A DNA stretch of 64,000 bases, from NCBI GenBank assembly GCA_021604665.1, contig BQJK01000001.1:1020419-1084418 (forward strand), given 5' to 3'. How positions within the stretch are numbered: the stretch's first letter is position 1; each line of letters starts with the position of its first letter. The position numbers were made by a program, and so were the translations under genes. A model generated the notes under the pieces. The model had not been told where the DNA came from. It did no database searches and saw nothing but the letters and a program-made list of their open reading frames with translations. Source of the DNA: Rhodomicrobium sp. GTDB taxonomy: Bacteria > Pseudomonadota > Alphaproteobacteria > Rhizobiales > HXMU1428-3. This document shows, piece by piece, positions 9,753-20,527 of this stretch.

Positions 9753-11150
9753 CTAACTTTTAGACGACCCAAGTCCGCCCTTCATAAACAGACCCCTGGC
9801 ACCGTTGCCGGTTTCCAAAATAGGCCGCACACCTTTTTCAAGATTATTCGCCAAGCGATCACGCCCACTTTGTTGCAGGCCACCAGCAACCCGCTGATTA
9901 ACATCCCAAACCCCAATCGCCCCATCAAGCGAAGCCACCTCAGCAGGTTTCCCCGCCGCTATAGGCCCATTGCTTTTGCGATTAAACAGCCCGGCAGCAC
10001 TTTTCTCATTTTGCGTCGCCAAATGATCTAAATGATTATAGATCCCACCCACAATTGCACCCGGAGCATCTGCAATCTGGTCTTCACCATGCTGCCCATG
10101 CGATTGCGCGTCAGCCTTGGCCAAATCAATCGTCGCCCGTAGCGCAGCAGCTTTAATCTCATCACCCCGTAGCGGATAAGGCAAAGGCCCAAGGTCAGTA
10201 TCATGCCCCGGGCTCAGCCCATCCATACCAGCAGGCTTTAAGTGAGGAAGCGGAGGAATACCAGCAACTTCAACCTGCTGCACATGATGCCGCTTGACAA
10301 GGTTCTGATAAAGCCCCTTCACACTAACCGGCTGCCCCCCGCGATAAAATAAAGTTTTATTCGAGCGCGCCGCAGCAGGGAAAAGATCAACCGCTTTGCT
10401 ATTCGGGCTCAGGTTGGCAGCGTTAATCAACTTAGCGCCGCTTCCAGCACCAAGGAAATGAGCTATATAAAGCTCACCAGATGTGGGCTTGCGGCCAATT
10501 TCACTCTCAAGGGTTTTAGAATTAAACCTTGTAAACGCCCCCGCCATTAGCGAGGCAATATCAGGATTTTTACGAAGATTCAGAATCTCCTGCCGTTTTT
10601 CACTATTTTGCACTGTATAACGGCCAGATTTATTGCGTGTAATATGCTTGGCATAATCACCGAGCCCGAGTGAGGGGCCTTCATCCTTCATCATTTGCAG
10701 CCAGGTGCTATCAATAAATTGGAACAACCCGGTCGCACTTGAAGTCGGCGCTTTCACCCCAGGGCGAAATCCACTTTCTCGCGCGGCTGTATTCACAAGA
10801 TAATTAAAGTCAGCCCCAGTCACCGCCGAAGCTTTCTTCAGCGCAGAAAGGATATTTTGTGGAACTTGTGCGGTTGATTGAACAGCCATATACCCACCCC
10901 AATGAGAAACAGACGCAATACAACAACAAAAGATAAGAGACCAAAAGCATAGCTCGCCACCCCTTAACACCTTGTTAACGAATAACTCATTGAGAAAGCC
11001 GCGAGATCCGCTAAAAATCCTCTTGAAAAACACCACTGTTTTTTCCCAAATTCTGCTGTATTTCATGGTAAACATCGTAACTATGACAACAATCATCGCT
11101 GTCGGTATAAAACGAAGCAAACCAAGCAGGGCCTTGAGCCAAAAACCCAT
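9753..11150 (-). CDS. Lytic transglycosylase SLT-domain protein with N-terminal transmembrane segments
   Basis: NYLVNTAARESGFRPGVKAPTSSATGLFQFIDSTWLQMM: catalytic Glu in ARESGF and ATGLFQFI SLT motif; ATG at 11150 preceded on the minus strand by gaagga. Confidence 0.85.
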   Translation of the reverse strand: MGFWLKALLGLLRFIPTAMIVVIVTMFTMKYSRIWEKTVVFFKRIFSGSRGFLNELFVNKVLRGGELCFWSLIFCCCIASVSHWGGYMAVQSTAQVPQNILSALKKASAVTGADFNYLVNTAARESGFRPGVKAPTSSATGLFQFIDSTWLQMMKDEGPSLGLGDYAKHITRNKSGRYTVQNSEKRQEILNLRKNPDIASLMAGAFTRFNSKTLESEIGRKPTSGELYIAHFLGAGSGAKLINAANLSPNSKAVDLFPAAARSNKTLFYRGGQPVSVKGLYQNLVKRHHVQQVEVAGIPPLPHLKPAGMDGLSPGHDTDLGPLPYPLRGDEIKAAALRATIDLAKADAQSHGQHGEDQIADAPGAIVGGIYNHLDHLATQNEKSAAGLFNRKSNGPIAAGKPAEVASLDGAIGVWDVNQRVAGGLQQSGRDRLANNLEKGVRPILETGNGARGLFMKGGLGSSKS

Positions 11151-13215
11151 GTTCCAAATCCTTCAATTTTTTAAAAATGGTGAGAATACTGCGTCCCAAT
11201 TCTGGACGCTAAAAGAAGCCGCCGCATCTTTATTGCCAATCACGCCTATCAAAAGCAAAATTTGGGCCTTTTTGGGGCTAAGTGCTGTATTCTTCTGTCT
11301 GCCATTACAGCTAAAAGCACAAGAAATCAACCCCGCCGCAATGTTAGTGCTGGATGGTTCAGGCTCCATGTGGGGAAAAATCAAGGATGGCCACAAAATC
11401 CTTTTGGCGCGAAAAGCCATCGCTGCCTCCCTCCGCCCCTTCGATGATAAGATAGACCTTGGCCTCATTGCCTATGGTCACCGCCGCCGCGGCGCGTGCC
11501 ACGATGTCCAAATACTAGACCAACCAACCCCCCTAAACTCAGTCCAGCTTTCAAGGTTGGTCAACCAAATCAAACCACTAGGTAAAACCCCCATCACTGG
11601 CGCCCTGGAAGAAGCGAGAAAAGTTTTAACCCGCAATAAAAGCGGCGGCAGCATTATCCTTCTCGCTGATGGTCCTGAAAATTGCCGGCGCGACCCCTGC
11701 GCCCTGATCAGCCCAGAAATGGCCAAAAGCAAAAAACTAAAAATCCACGTCATTGCTTTTGCAATGGAAGAGAGAGACGCAAGATCTTTGCAATGCCTCT
11801 CCCAAAACACCGGCGGAGAATTCCACACCCCAAATGACCAGCTAAGCCTTCTCGCCGCCCTCACCTCCTCGTTAAAGGCCAGCGTAAAATCAGATAAACC
11901 CGCCGTGAAAGCCCCGGTGGCACAGAAAAAACGCACCAAGCCAGAGCTGCGCCTCTCGGCTCACCTTGGCCCCAATAACGGACCGCTCCGCGGCGGCTTA
12001 GCGTGGCGCATCGTGAAGCTTGGAGAAAATAACGAGGCAGAAGCCACCCTCCCCCCCTGGGAAAGCAACAAGGCAAATCCTAAATTTGAGCTTGAACCCG
12101 GTGATTATCGTATAACCGCAGGCTATAATGATTATGAAGTTAACCGAGACGTCACTCTAAAAAAGAATGATGCCATTAGTCAGCGGCTCATTTTCAACTT
12201 ATCCCAACTCAACTTACCTGCCAGCTGGGCACGTCCAGATAGCCGCTCAGGTTTCGGCAAATTGTTATTCGAACCCCAGGATAAAAAATCATCAACAGCT
12301 GATGCCCTGGATCAAAAAACCACTGTTATCACCCTGACCGCCACCACCCAGCAACAGCTCATACCAGCTGGAGCTTATCGCATCGTCGCCATAGAGAATG
12401 GTAAAATTCAAAGCTGGTTCATCCACGCGCAACCCGGCCAGGCAATTGACCTCCCCGTCTGGCAAAAGACAGGCCGCATCCGTTTTGAGCTTAGTGACGC
12501 CAGCACAAAAAAACCACTGAACAAACCAACCCTGCGCATTTACCCGGTAAAAAATGGTGAAGCATTGGAAAAAGAGAGCGCCCGTAGTGCCGCCCTTAAC
12601 CCCCAATTCGACCTTGAAGCCGGTGACTATATCGCAGAAATTGAAGATGGCCTCGCAGCCCTTCGCCACCCCTTCACTATTAAAACAGGTGAAATCACCA
12701 CAGCAGAAATCGCTGTCGAGCGCGCCCTCCTGGCAATTGATCTGAAAAACACCAGCACCGCCAGCAACCCGGTATTGGATATATTGGAGATTAGAGGAAA
12801 GAATAAACTCTTTCACCGCGGCGAGCTCTCTAACCTGGATGAAAAAATCACCCTCACCCCCGGCCGCTACCGCCTGATCCTGCGCAGCTCACCAACCGCC
12901 CGCGCCATAATAAAAGACATCACCCTGAAGGCTGGCGATGAGCAAACTGTAAGTTTTGCAGCCCAGGATGCCGCCATCAGCTTCCTGATTTCTGATAGAG
13001 AAGACCCGCTGTCCCGCCATCAGATATTCTGGCGTTTGAATGACAGTTCAGGCGCGGTCATCTGGCAAAGCCCAGACCCGGCCCCCATTCTAAGTCTCTC
13101 CGCCGGGGAATATACCATTCTCGCTGAAATAGGCAGCGAGCGCTACCAACAAACCTTCAGAGTAAAAAGTCAAGAGAGCCAAACAATCGACCTGGCAGGA
13201 GCGTTGATCAAATAA
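11149..13215 (+). CDS. VWA-domain protein (paralog 1), putative exported
   Basis: Signal-like segment, VWA MIDAS LVLDGSGSMWG, TPITGAL, ADGPENCRRDPC; beta-rich C-terminal part. ORF track starts at 10972; the true start is uncertain (ATG 11149 or a later TTG). Confidence 0.8.
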   Translation: MFQILQFFKNGENTASQFWTLKEAAASLLPITPIKSKIWAFLGLSAVFFCLPLQLKAQEINPAAMLVLDGSGSMWGKIKDGHKILLARKAIAASLRPFDDKIDLGLIAYGHRRRGACHDVQILDQPTPLNSVQLSRLVNQIKPLGKTPITGALEEARKVLTRNKSGGSIILLADGPENCRRDPCALISPEMAKSKKLKIHVIAFAMEERDARSLQCLSQNTGGEFHTPNDQLSLLAALTSSLKASVKSDKPAVKAPVAQKKRTKPELRLSAHLGPNNGPLRGGLAWRIVKLGENNEAEATLPPWESNKANPKFELEPGDYRITAGYNDYEVNRDVTLKKNDAISQRLIFNLSQLNLPASWARPDSRSGFGKLLFEPQDKKSSTADALDQKTTVITLTATTQQQLIPAGAYRIVAIENGKIQSWFIHAQPGQAIDLPVWQKTGRIRFELSDASTKKPLNKPTLRIYPVKNGEALEKESARSAALNPQFDLEAGDYIAEIEDGLAALRHPFTIKTGEITTAEIAVERALLAIDLKNTSTASNPVLDILEIRGKNKLFHRGELSNLDEKITLTPGRYRLILRSSPTARAIIKDITLKAGDEQTVSFAAQDAAISFLISDREDPLSRHQIFWRLNDSSGAVIWQSPDPAPILSLSAGEYTILAEIGSERYQQTFRVKSQESQTIDLAGALIK

Positions 13216-13441
13216 ATGTCTAACAACAACACGCCTCAGGATTGCCCAAATGAGCACCCTAAATCCATCAGGTAATAGCGGTGAACAGCTGGAGTGCGGG
13301 TTAAGAATCTAGCATAATCATAAATTCAGTAACGAGCATCTGCTGAAAAGCCAATTTCACTTATGCTCTTTAACAAGATTATCGACCAAACTAATAAGTT
13401 CAAAACAGCATGATGCGCCTGCAACCAATAGAGACCATAGC

Positions 13442-15130
13442 GTGACAAAAATGATATTTTCAGCAAGCTCACTCACCAAAAGCCAAACAAACAATACCGC
13501 TCCTAAAAACTGGCTGCTCCATCTTATGCTGCTTGCCGTGACAGTCTTGGCACTCATACCGCTTACCCCAAACCCGCTAAGGGCTGAAGACGCAAAAAAC
13601 CAGGCACCCGCCGCAGCCCCAGCCGCGCCCGCAAACATTGCCATCATCTATGATTTATCAAACAGCATGTGGGCCAAACTAAACGGCGAAGCAAAATTAA
13701 ACCTTGCACAAAACGCGCTCATAAAAAGCCTCACAAGTTTCGATAAACGCATCAACCTTGGCATCACCTCATTTGGCCATGCAGAGAAAACCGGCTGCAC
13801 CAGTGTTGAAGAAACCTATAAATTCAGCCCCCTCAACGCAGAAACCGCCATCTCTGCCTTAAAACCACAGCGGCCCAAAGGGAATGCCCCTATTGGCAAA
13901 GCGTTGCTAGATACCGCCAATATGATTGCAGATAGAGCGGCCCCCTTTAAAATTATCCTGATAGCAGATGGCCCGAGCAATTGCCCCATTGATCCCTGCG
14001 CCACAGCGGCGAGCCTCAAAGGCGCCATGCCCACACTCACAATAGATGTATTGGCCCTTGGCACCCCAACTGATAAATCCCTCGATGACCTCAGCTGTAT
14101 CGCGGAACCCTCAAACGGGCTTTTCACCAAAGTTGATAGTGCCGCCGCCCTCTCAACAGTTCTCAACACCTCGATAACCCATAGCATCAAGGTCGCAGCC
14201 GGAGAAAAAAGAGAGCAGCCAGACCAGGAACAAATAGCAGAATGGGCCGGCGCGACTGAAATCATCACAACACCAGAAGAAAAAAGCGTCACCGGCGCAG
14301 TTGCAGAAGAAGACCAAAAACCCAAGGATAAATTCAGCGATGCAGGCGCCAAGGAAAATAAAACCCATGGCGGCCTCGCCCTTGTTGCCAGCCTGATAGA
14401 CAACGGCCCCATCATAAAATCAGGCATCACCTGGCGCATCTATACCGAAAAACCAAACAAGATTACCGGCAAACATAAACTTATCAGTGCTCATAGAACC
14501 GCCGAACCGGTTATGTCTCTGCCCGCCGGGAAATATCTGATAAACGCCGCCATGGGCCGCGCCTTCCTCACCCGCAAGGTGGAGATTGTGAAAGGCGAAA
14601 ACAAAACGGAGAATTTTGTCCTCAATGCTGGTGGCCTGCGCATCGCAACCGTGCTCGCTAATGGCACCCCCATCCCAGACAACACCGTAACATTTGATAT
14701 TTTTTCAGACGAGAGGGATCAATACGGTAAGCGATTGAAAGTACTTGGTAAAGTTCGGCCAGGTCTGGTTGTCAGGCTAAATTCAGGCATCTACCACGTG
14801 GTAAGCACCTATGGCGACGCCAACGCCCAATCGCGGGCAGATGTCTCAGTAGAGGCCGGCAAACTAACCGAAGCCACAATAGACCATCACTCGGCCAAAG
14901 TAACTTTCAAGCTGGTTTATAAAAAAGGCGGTGAAGCCTTGGCAGATACCAAATGGAGCCTGCTCTCGCCGCGAGGCAACATCATCAAAAAAAGCGCCGG
15001 GGCACTGCCCACCCATTTTCTCGCCGCTGGTGATTACACCATCCTGGCCGAGCGCGGCAAAAAGAAATACAGCCAAACCTTCTCCGTCAACCCTGGCGAC
15101 CAAAAACAAATCGAAGTCATCATTCAATAA
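13442..15130 (+). CDS. VWA-domain protein (paralog 2), putative exported
   Basis: IIYDLSNSMWAKLNG, ADGPSNCPIDPC; same architecture as the upstream gene. Confidence 0.8.
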   Translation: MTKMIFSASSLTKSQTNNTAPKNWLLHLMLLAVTVLALIPLTPNPLRAEDAKNQAPAAAPAAPANIAIIYDLSNSMWAKLNGEAKLNLAQNALIKSLTSFDKRINLGITSFGHAEKTGCTSVEETYKFSPLNAETAISALKPQRPKGNAPIGKALLDTANMIADRAAPFKIILIADGPSNCPIDPCATAASLKGAMPTLTIDVLALGTPTDKSLDDLSCIAEPSNGLFTKVDSAAALSTVLNTSITHSIKVAAGEKREQPDQEQIAEWAGATEIITTPEEKSVTGAVAEEDQKPKDKFSDAGAKENKTHGGLALVASLIDNGPIIKSGITWRIYTEKPNKITGKHKLISAHRTAEPVMSLPAGKYLINAAMGRAFLTRKVEIVKGENKTENFVLNAGGLRIATVLANGTPIPDNTVTFDIFSDERDQYGKRLKVLGKVRPGLVVRLNSGIYHVVSTYGDANAQSRADVSVEAGKLTEATIDHHSAKVTFKLVYKKGGEALADTKWSLLSPRGNIIKKSAGALPTHFLAAGDYTILAERGKKKYSQTFSVNPGDQKQIEVIIQ

Positions 15131-15165
15131 AGCCCTAGGGAAGATTTCTCCCCCCAAGGGCTTTC
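15130..15165 (+). terminator. Possible terminator after the VWA pair
   Basis: aagccctaggg ... ccaagggctttcagttt, imperfect stem. Confidence 0.45.
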
Positions 15166-15235
15166 AGTTTTATCTCACTTCAATCCACAAACAACCAGCG
15201 AACGCCAGTGCGCTCAAACTAAAGTGAGTTCAAAC

Positions 15236-15281
15236 AAAAAGAGAAACCAAAGCACCGATCAAACCGATGTTTTGGTTTCCC
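15236..15281 (-). terminator. Possible terminator downstream of thrS
   Basis: Minus strand: ggaaaccaaaacatcggtttgatcggtgctttggtttctctttttg hairpin. Confidence 0.55.
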
Positions 15282-15331
15282 TGTAATGAAATCTGAAGAA
15301 ACGTATTTGAGCGTCAGCTCAAAACGTTACT

Positions 15332-17281
15332 TCAAGTCCTTTGATCCGGCGGTGTCGCCTCATCACACAAAGCCGCAATCGCCTCATCAACAGAGATCAC
15401 CTGCTGCTCTTTCGAGCCAAGCCGGCGAATAGAGACAGTACCTTCCTCAGCTTCCCGCGCGCCAATCACAAACAGCACCGGCACTTTAGCGTGGCTATGC
15501 TCCCGCACTTTGTAATTGATCTTCTCATTTCTCACATCAAGCACCGCATGCAGCCCGGCTTTACGGAGCTTTTCCATTACCTCTTCAGCATAAGGGTCAG
15601 CATCTGAAACAATGGTGCAAACAGCCACTTGCGTTGGCGCCAACCATAACGGGAAGCGCCCGGCATAATGCTCAATGAGAATACCGCAGAACCGCTCAAG
15701 CGAGCCAAACATCGCCCGGTGGATCATCACCGGATGTGCCTTCTCACCATCAGATCCAATGAAGAAAGCCCCAAGCCGGCCCGGCAAGTTAAGGTCCACC
15801 TGCACAGTGCCGCATTGCCAATCCCGGCCGATCGCATCCCGCAGCACATATTCAAGCTTCGGCCCATAAAACGCGCCCTCACCCGGGTTCAACTCATAAG
15901 AAAGCCCAGCCGTCTCAACCGCAGTCTTTAGCGCAGCCTCAGATTTATCCCAAACCTCATCACTACCAACCCGTTTTTCAGGCCGGTCAGAGAATTTGAT
16001 GATCACATCCTCAAAACCAAAATCCTTGTAGATAGAAAGGATAAGCTCATTCAAAGCCACACATTCTGCCGTGATTTGATCCTCAGTACAGAACACATGC
16101 GCATCATCCTGGGTAAAGTGGCGCACCCTCATCATGCCATGCAAAGCGCCTGAAGGTTCATAGCGATGCACCTTTCCAAACTCGGCAATTTTATAAGGCA
16201 ACTCGCGGTAAGATTTCAGCCCGTTTTTAAAGATTTGCACATGGCCAGGGCAGTTCATTGGCTTGCAGCAATAAACCCGCTCATCCGGAGTTTCAGTGGT
16301 GAACATATGCTCACCAAATTTCTCCCAGTGGCCTGATTTTTCCCACAACCCCTTATCCATCATGTCCGGGCTGTTGACTTCTTTATAGTTATTTTCTTCC
16401 TGACGGCGGCGCATATAGGCGATTAGTGTTTGGAACAACCGCCAGCCTTTATCATGCCAGAATACAGACCCCGGCGCTTCTTCCTGAAAATGGAAAAGAT
16501 CCATCTCGCGGCCAAGCCGCCGGTGATCCCGCCGCTCGGCTTCTTCCAACCGGTGGAGATAGCCTTTCAGATCTTTATCAGAAGCCCATGCTGTGCCGTA
16601 AATACGCTGAAGCATGGGGTTATTGCTGTCACCGCGCCAGTAAGCGCCGGCAAGTTTTAAAAGTTTAAAGCCAGTGCCAACCTGACCTGTTGAGGCCATA
16701 TGCGGCCCGCGGCAAAGGTCCAGCCACTCGCCTTGTTTATAAATACGAATGCTTTGATCTTCCGGGATGGCATCAATCAGCTCAACTTTAAATTCTTCAC
16801 CCTTTTCAGTAAAATAGTCGATTGCCTCTTCCCGCTCCCACACTTCCTTGGTGAAAGGCGCATTGGCTTTGATAATCTCATGCATCTTGGCCTCAATGGC
16901 CTCAAGGTCATCAGGGGTGAAAGCCTCATCGCGGGCAAAATCATAAAAGAAGCCATCTTCGATCACCGGACCAATGGTCACTTGCGTTTCAGGCCAAAGG
17001 CTCTGCACGGCTTCCGCCATAACATGCGCGGCATCATGACGAATAAGCTCAAGCGCCGCCTCATCCTCGCGGGTGATGATCGCCACAGTACCATCTTGGG
17101 TAATGGGGTCAGAAAGGTCCAGCACTTCACCATCAAGTGAAAACGCCACAGCCTTTTTGGAAAGTGATTTAGAAATTGAGGCTGCAAGCTCAAACCCAGT
17201 GATGCCATCATCATAGGAGCGCTCAGAACCATCAGGAAAAGTAAGTGAAACCATAGTCTCATTCCTCTCAATCGCTGCCAA
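15332..17281 (-). CDS. thrS: Threonyl-tRNA synthetase
   Basis: TGS domain N-terminus, [12 protein letters not shown], class II motifs ([24 protein letters not shown]), anticodon-binding C-terminus; start probably the Met of [10 protein letters not shown]. Confidence 0.97.
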   Translation of the reverse strand: MAAIERNETMVSLTFPDGSERSYDDGITGFELAASISKSLSKKAVAFSLDGEVLDLSDPITQDGTVAIITREDEAALELIRHDAAHVMAEAVQSLWPETQVTIGPVIEDGFFYDFARDEAFTPDDLEAIEAKMHEIIKANAPFTKEVWEREEAIDYFTEKGEEFKVELIDAIPEDQSIRIYKQGEWLDLCRGPHMASTGQVGTGFKLLKLAGAYWRGDSNNPMLQRIYGTAWASDKDLKGYLHRLEEAERRDHRRLGREMDLFHFQEEAPGSVFWHDKGWRLFQTLIAYMRRRQEENNYKEVNSPDMMDKGLWEKSGHWEKFGEHMFTTETPDERVYCCKPMNCPGHVQIFKNGLKSYRELPYKIAEFGKVHRYEPSGALHGMMRVRHFTQDDAHVFCTEDQITAECVALNELILSIYKDFGFEDVIIKFSDRPEKRVGSDEVWDKSEAALKTAVETAGLSYELNPGEGAFYGPKLEYVLRDAIGRDWQCGTVQVDLNLPGRLGAFFIGSDGEKAHPVMIHRAMFGSLERFCGILIEHYAGRFPLWLAPTQVAVCTIVSDADPYAEEVMEKLRKAGLHAVLDVRNEKINYKVREHSHAKVPVLFVIGAREAEEGTVSIRRLGSKEQQVISVDEAIAALCDEATPPDQRT

Positions 17282-17593
17282 CCATGCAGGTAAGCGGAGT
17301 TATATCCAGACCGGCGAGATACACCCTTTAGGTGCCAAAGTCCACCCTACGGGCAAAATTCAAATGAATTTTTATAATCTCTGTGCCGCTGGAAACTTAA
17401 CACTGCAGCTGGCCCCTCCCATTCTGTGCAAAACCCGCTGCTACATCTCGCTCTGCATGCTGCTGGCGGGTAAACTCAGGCTCAATCAACAGCGAGTCAC
17501 ACTCGCAGCGCTTACTGAAGCGCATAACCACCCCCATACGGCACTTCAAAGGAGACTTATCTCTGATGTCGCTATTCGGGGCCGAGGCCATAC

Positions 17594-20527
17594 ATGCAGT
17601 TGCCCCGCCGCATCGCAGATTTTATCGCCGATATATGGCGAGACACCCGGCGGTTGCTGCTGGTGTTATGGCTTTGCCGTGTCAGCACAGCAAGTGCCAC
17701 TCTGGCGCTCATACTGGCGTTCCTGCCGCAGGTTCAGGATTTATATACAGAACTTACCTATTACAGCCGCCCCAGCTTTGATGAACATCTGAACACCTTC
17801 ATCTTCTGGCTAGGTTTTTATTCGCTGGCCTTTTTATGGGCATTTACCATCCATTATTGCGCGCGCACCGTACTGGCATTTGAAACCTGGCCCTTAAAAC
17901 AATCAGACGAAGCTGAATATAGCTACTGGATAGAGGCCGTACCACGCTATCTCGGCTGGATCTCAATCCTCTCTATTTTTTTAGGCCAAATCAACGCCCT
18001 GAAAAACCTTCAAATCGAAGATCAAACCATCGCATCGGCATCTGCCAGCAACTATACAGTGCCGCTAATTGTCATATTTGCACTCATAATATTCATCCAA
18101 ACCGTTACCCGGCGGCTTGGCCGAACCGCCCTGCTTGTCTCGGTCATCGCCATCCTGTATTGGCTCGTCACCGCTTGGGAAGTTTATTTTAACGCCCCGC
18201 TTACTGAAAATCTCCGCCTGCAATTGCTGCATAACCTTGCCTTACCGGTTATCACCATTCTCTTTGGCTGCCTGTTCTACCTTTTTGTGGCGGAGCGCCG
18301 CCGCCTGCTAAATTGGTTGTCTTGTGCCTTGCCCTGGCCGCATCGCCTTATGCTCAAATTCACCGCCATTCTGGCCGGCCGCTTCCCGGTGCAAATCCGC
18401 CCGATGCATAACGCCGAGACAAGAGAACTCGCCCCTAAATTTCTACCCTTTAAAAAACATGGCCTGTTTCATTTTGAAGCCCCATCAGAGAATGTCCGCG
18501 GCCTCATGCTTGGCCTTTCAAGCCTCACCCTCATCATGCTGCTTTGGCTCACATTCGCAATTAGCGATCCCTCAACCCCGCCCTTTGGCCTCCGCCGGGC
18601 TTTGTTGCTGCCGGTACTCTTAGGCATCTGGGTGCCACTCCTGACTACGGTCACCTTCCTTTCCAATCAAATACGCTTCCCTCTGCTCACAAGCTTCATC
18701 ATCCTCGGCCTCTCAATGAGCTGGTTCCTCGGTGACAATCACGATATTGAATTAGCCGCCCCATTAATCAGCACTGAGAGAGACAACCCCACCCCCGCCA
18801 CAAAAAGCAAGATTGCCTTAAAAACAGCCGTTGAACTGTGGATGAAACAGCATAATTGTGAGACAACCCCACGCGCCTGCCCGCCGCCCATCATCATCGC
18901 GGCAAGCGGCGGTGCCAGCCGCTCAGCCTTTTTCACAACCACAGTGTTAGGCGAACTGCTAGATAAACCCGCCCTGTTCTGGCCCAATAAAATCGACGCT
19001 AAAAATACGCCGGTAATCGCCAAGGAAGTCACCAAGAGAATATTTGCAATCTCATCAGTTTCCGGTGGCTCACTCGGTAGCGCTATTTTTGCCGCCACCC
19101 TGAAAGGGCACAGGTCCAGCTTGTTTACGAATGGGCCTGGCGGCACCCCCCCTTGCCGCCCTGCCGCTTTAAGATCTGATAAGCTGCTTTTCTCAGTCCC
19201 AGAAGACAGCCGGTTAAAATCAACCTATCCGGTCAATTGGAAAAACTGCCTGCAAGCCATGGCAGCCGGGGATTTTCTCTCCCCTGCCATGGTCTCATTT
19301 GCCTTCCGTGACAATCTCGCAATCTCAAGCTTTATTGGCCTGCTAACCGGCACAGACCGGGCCAAAAGTCTGGAACATGCCTGGTCAGAGCGGGTTGCCA
19401 GACTAACCGGCAGCAACCATCTAGAAGACCCTCTGCTAACCTTCAAGCCAACAACAACCCAATGGATGCCGCTGCTCTTGTTAAACGGCACCTCTGTAAC
19501 AACTGGGAAAAGGCTCATCGCCACGCCGCTGGCCAGCCGCTACGATCGCACAGATAAAATCGCCTTCGCTCCTTATAAAGCTGAAAACCTGGCAAACCGA
19601 AAACAGCGCCCGGAAACTCCAATTCAGGAAACTCCAATTTTTGCTGATAGTTTAGATCTCCACAACCTGCTACAAACTGAAACAGAAAGCGCGAATGGCT
19701 GGTCCTCAAAAAGCGGCACCCAAGCCCCAGCGCTAGACATCACCCTCGCAAAAGCGGTTTCTCTTTCAGCCCGCTTCCCCCTTATCTCCCCCCATGGCAA
19801 CCTAAGAGACAGGGAAGGCAATATCATCGACCGCGTGGTTGATGGCGGCTATTTCGATAATTCTGGAATGTTAACAGCGCTTGAGATCAGCAATGCGATT
19901 GAGGACATAACCAACAATGCCTTGAAGCCAATTCTTGTTCAAATCAGCAATCACCCGGTATCGCTGCATAAAGAGCAAATACCAAAGCCGCCAGTAGCCC
20001 CCTTAAAAGACCCAACAAAATTAAGTGATGATGAGCTGCTAACAGCCTCAGTGAACAGCAAACCTCGAAGCCGCCACCGCTTCCGTTGCCCTGAGCAAAG
20101 CTTTGACAATCACAACAATGTCATTACCCAGCGCCAGCTGCTGCCAGAGCTGCGCGCCGTTACCAGCGCCCTGCTCAATGCCCGCGTGGCAAGAGGCAGT
20201 CACGCCATCGCCCGCGCCGCGTTGCAACTAGGCGATCGTTTCGTCCATTTTCAGGTTGCTGCGATCAAAGATGAGCTCGGCGCAAATAAGAAATTATCAA
20301 TGAGCTGGTGGCTTTCAAAATCAGTGCAGAACGCCCTGAACAACCAAATCAAATGGCGGCGATTACCAAAAGAGCACCTGGATGAGGGCAGCCCCCAGCA
20401 AACATCAATAAGGCAAAACCTGAACCCAGCTTTCTGTGCCATTCAAAAATTTCGCAAAGCCCAGCTTACCCATTGGAGAGAATTTAACGCCTCTCCTTAT
20501 CAAACGCCTGTTTTTGCGCCTCGCTAA
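17594..20527 (+). CDS. Patatin-like phospholipase-domain protein with multi-pass N-terminal membrane region
   Basis: Several hydrophobic helices in the first ~400 aa; IIAASGGASRSAFFT, SVSGGSLGS (G-x-S-x-G-like nucleophile) and DGGYFDNSG (catalytic Asp motif). Confidence 0.8.
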   Translation: MQLPRRIADFIADIWRDTRRLLLVLWLCRVSTASATLALILAFLPQVQDLYTELTYYSRPSFDEHLNTFIFWLGFYSLAFLWAFTIHYCARTVLAFETWPLKQSDEAEYSYWIEAVPRYLGWISILSIFLGQINALKNLQIEDQTIASASASNYTVPLIVIFALIIFIQTVTRRLGRTALLVSVIAILYWLVTAWEVYFNAPLTENLRLQLLHNLALPVITILFGCLFYLFVAERRRLLNWLSCALPWPHRLMLKFTAILAGRFPVQIRPMHNAETRELAPKFLPFKKHGLFHFEAPSENVRGLMLGLSSLTLIMLLWLTFAISDPSTPPFGLRRALLLPVLLGIWVPLLTTVTFLSNQIRFPLLTSFIILGLSMSWFLGDNHDIELAAPLISTERDNPTPATKSKIALKTAVELWMKQHNCETTPRACPPPIIIAASGGASRSAFFTTTVLGELLDKPALFWPNKIDAKNTPVIAKEVTKRIFAISSVSGGSLGSAIFAATLKGHRSSLFTNGPGGTPPCRPAALRSDKLLFSVPEDSRLKSTYPVNWKNCLQAMAAGDFLSPAMVSFAFRDNLAISSFIGLLTGTDRAKSLEHAWSERVARLTGSNHLEDPLLTFKPTTTQWMPLLLLNGTSVTTGKRLIATPLASRYDRTDKIAFAPYKAENLANRKQRPETPIQETPIFADSLDLHNLLQTETESANGWSSKSGTQAPALDITLAKAVSLSARFPLISPHGNLRDREGNIIDRVVDGGYFDNSGMLTALEISNAIEDITNNALKPILVQISNHPVSLHKEQIPKPPVAPLKDPTKLSDDELLTASVNSKPRSRHRFRCPEQSFDNHNNVITQRQLLPELRAVTSALLNARVARGSHAIARAALQLGDRFVHFQVAAIKDELGANKKLSMSWWLSKSVQNALNNQIKWRRLPKEHLDEGSPQQTSIRQNLNPAFCAIQKFRKAQLTHWREFNASPYQTPVFAPR

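Noticed and set aside
13816-14439. 207-aa minus-strand ORF
   Set aside because: Antisense within the second VWA gene; low-complexity Ser/Ala-rich translation
16700-17140. 146-aa plus-strand ORF
   Set aside because: Antisense within thrS, no recognisable motif
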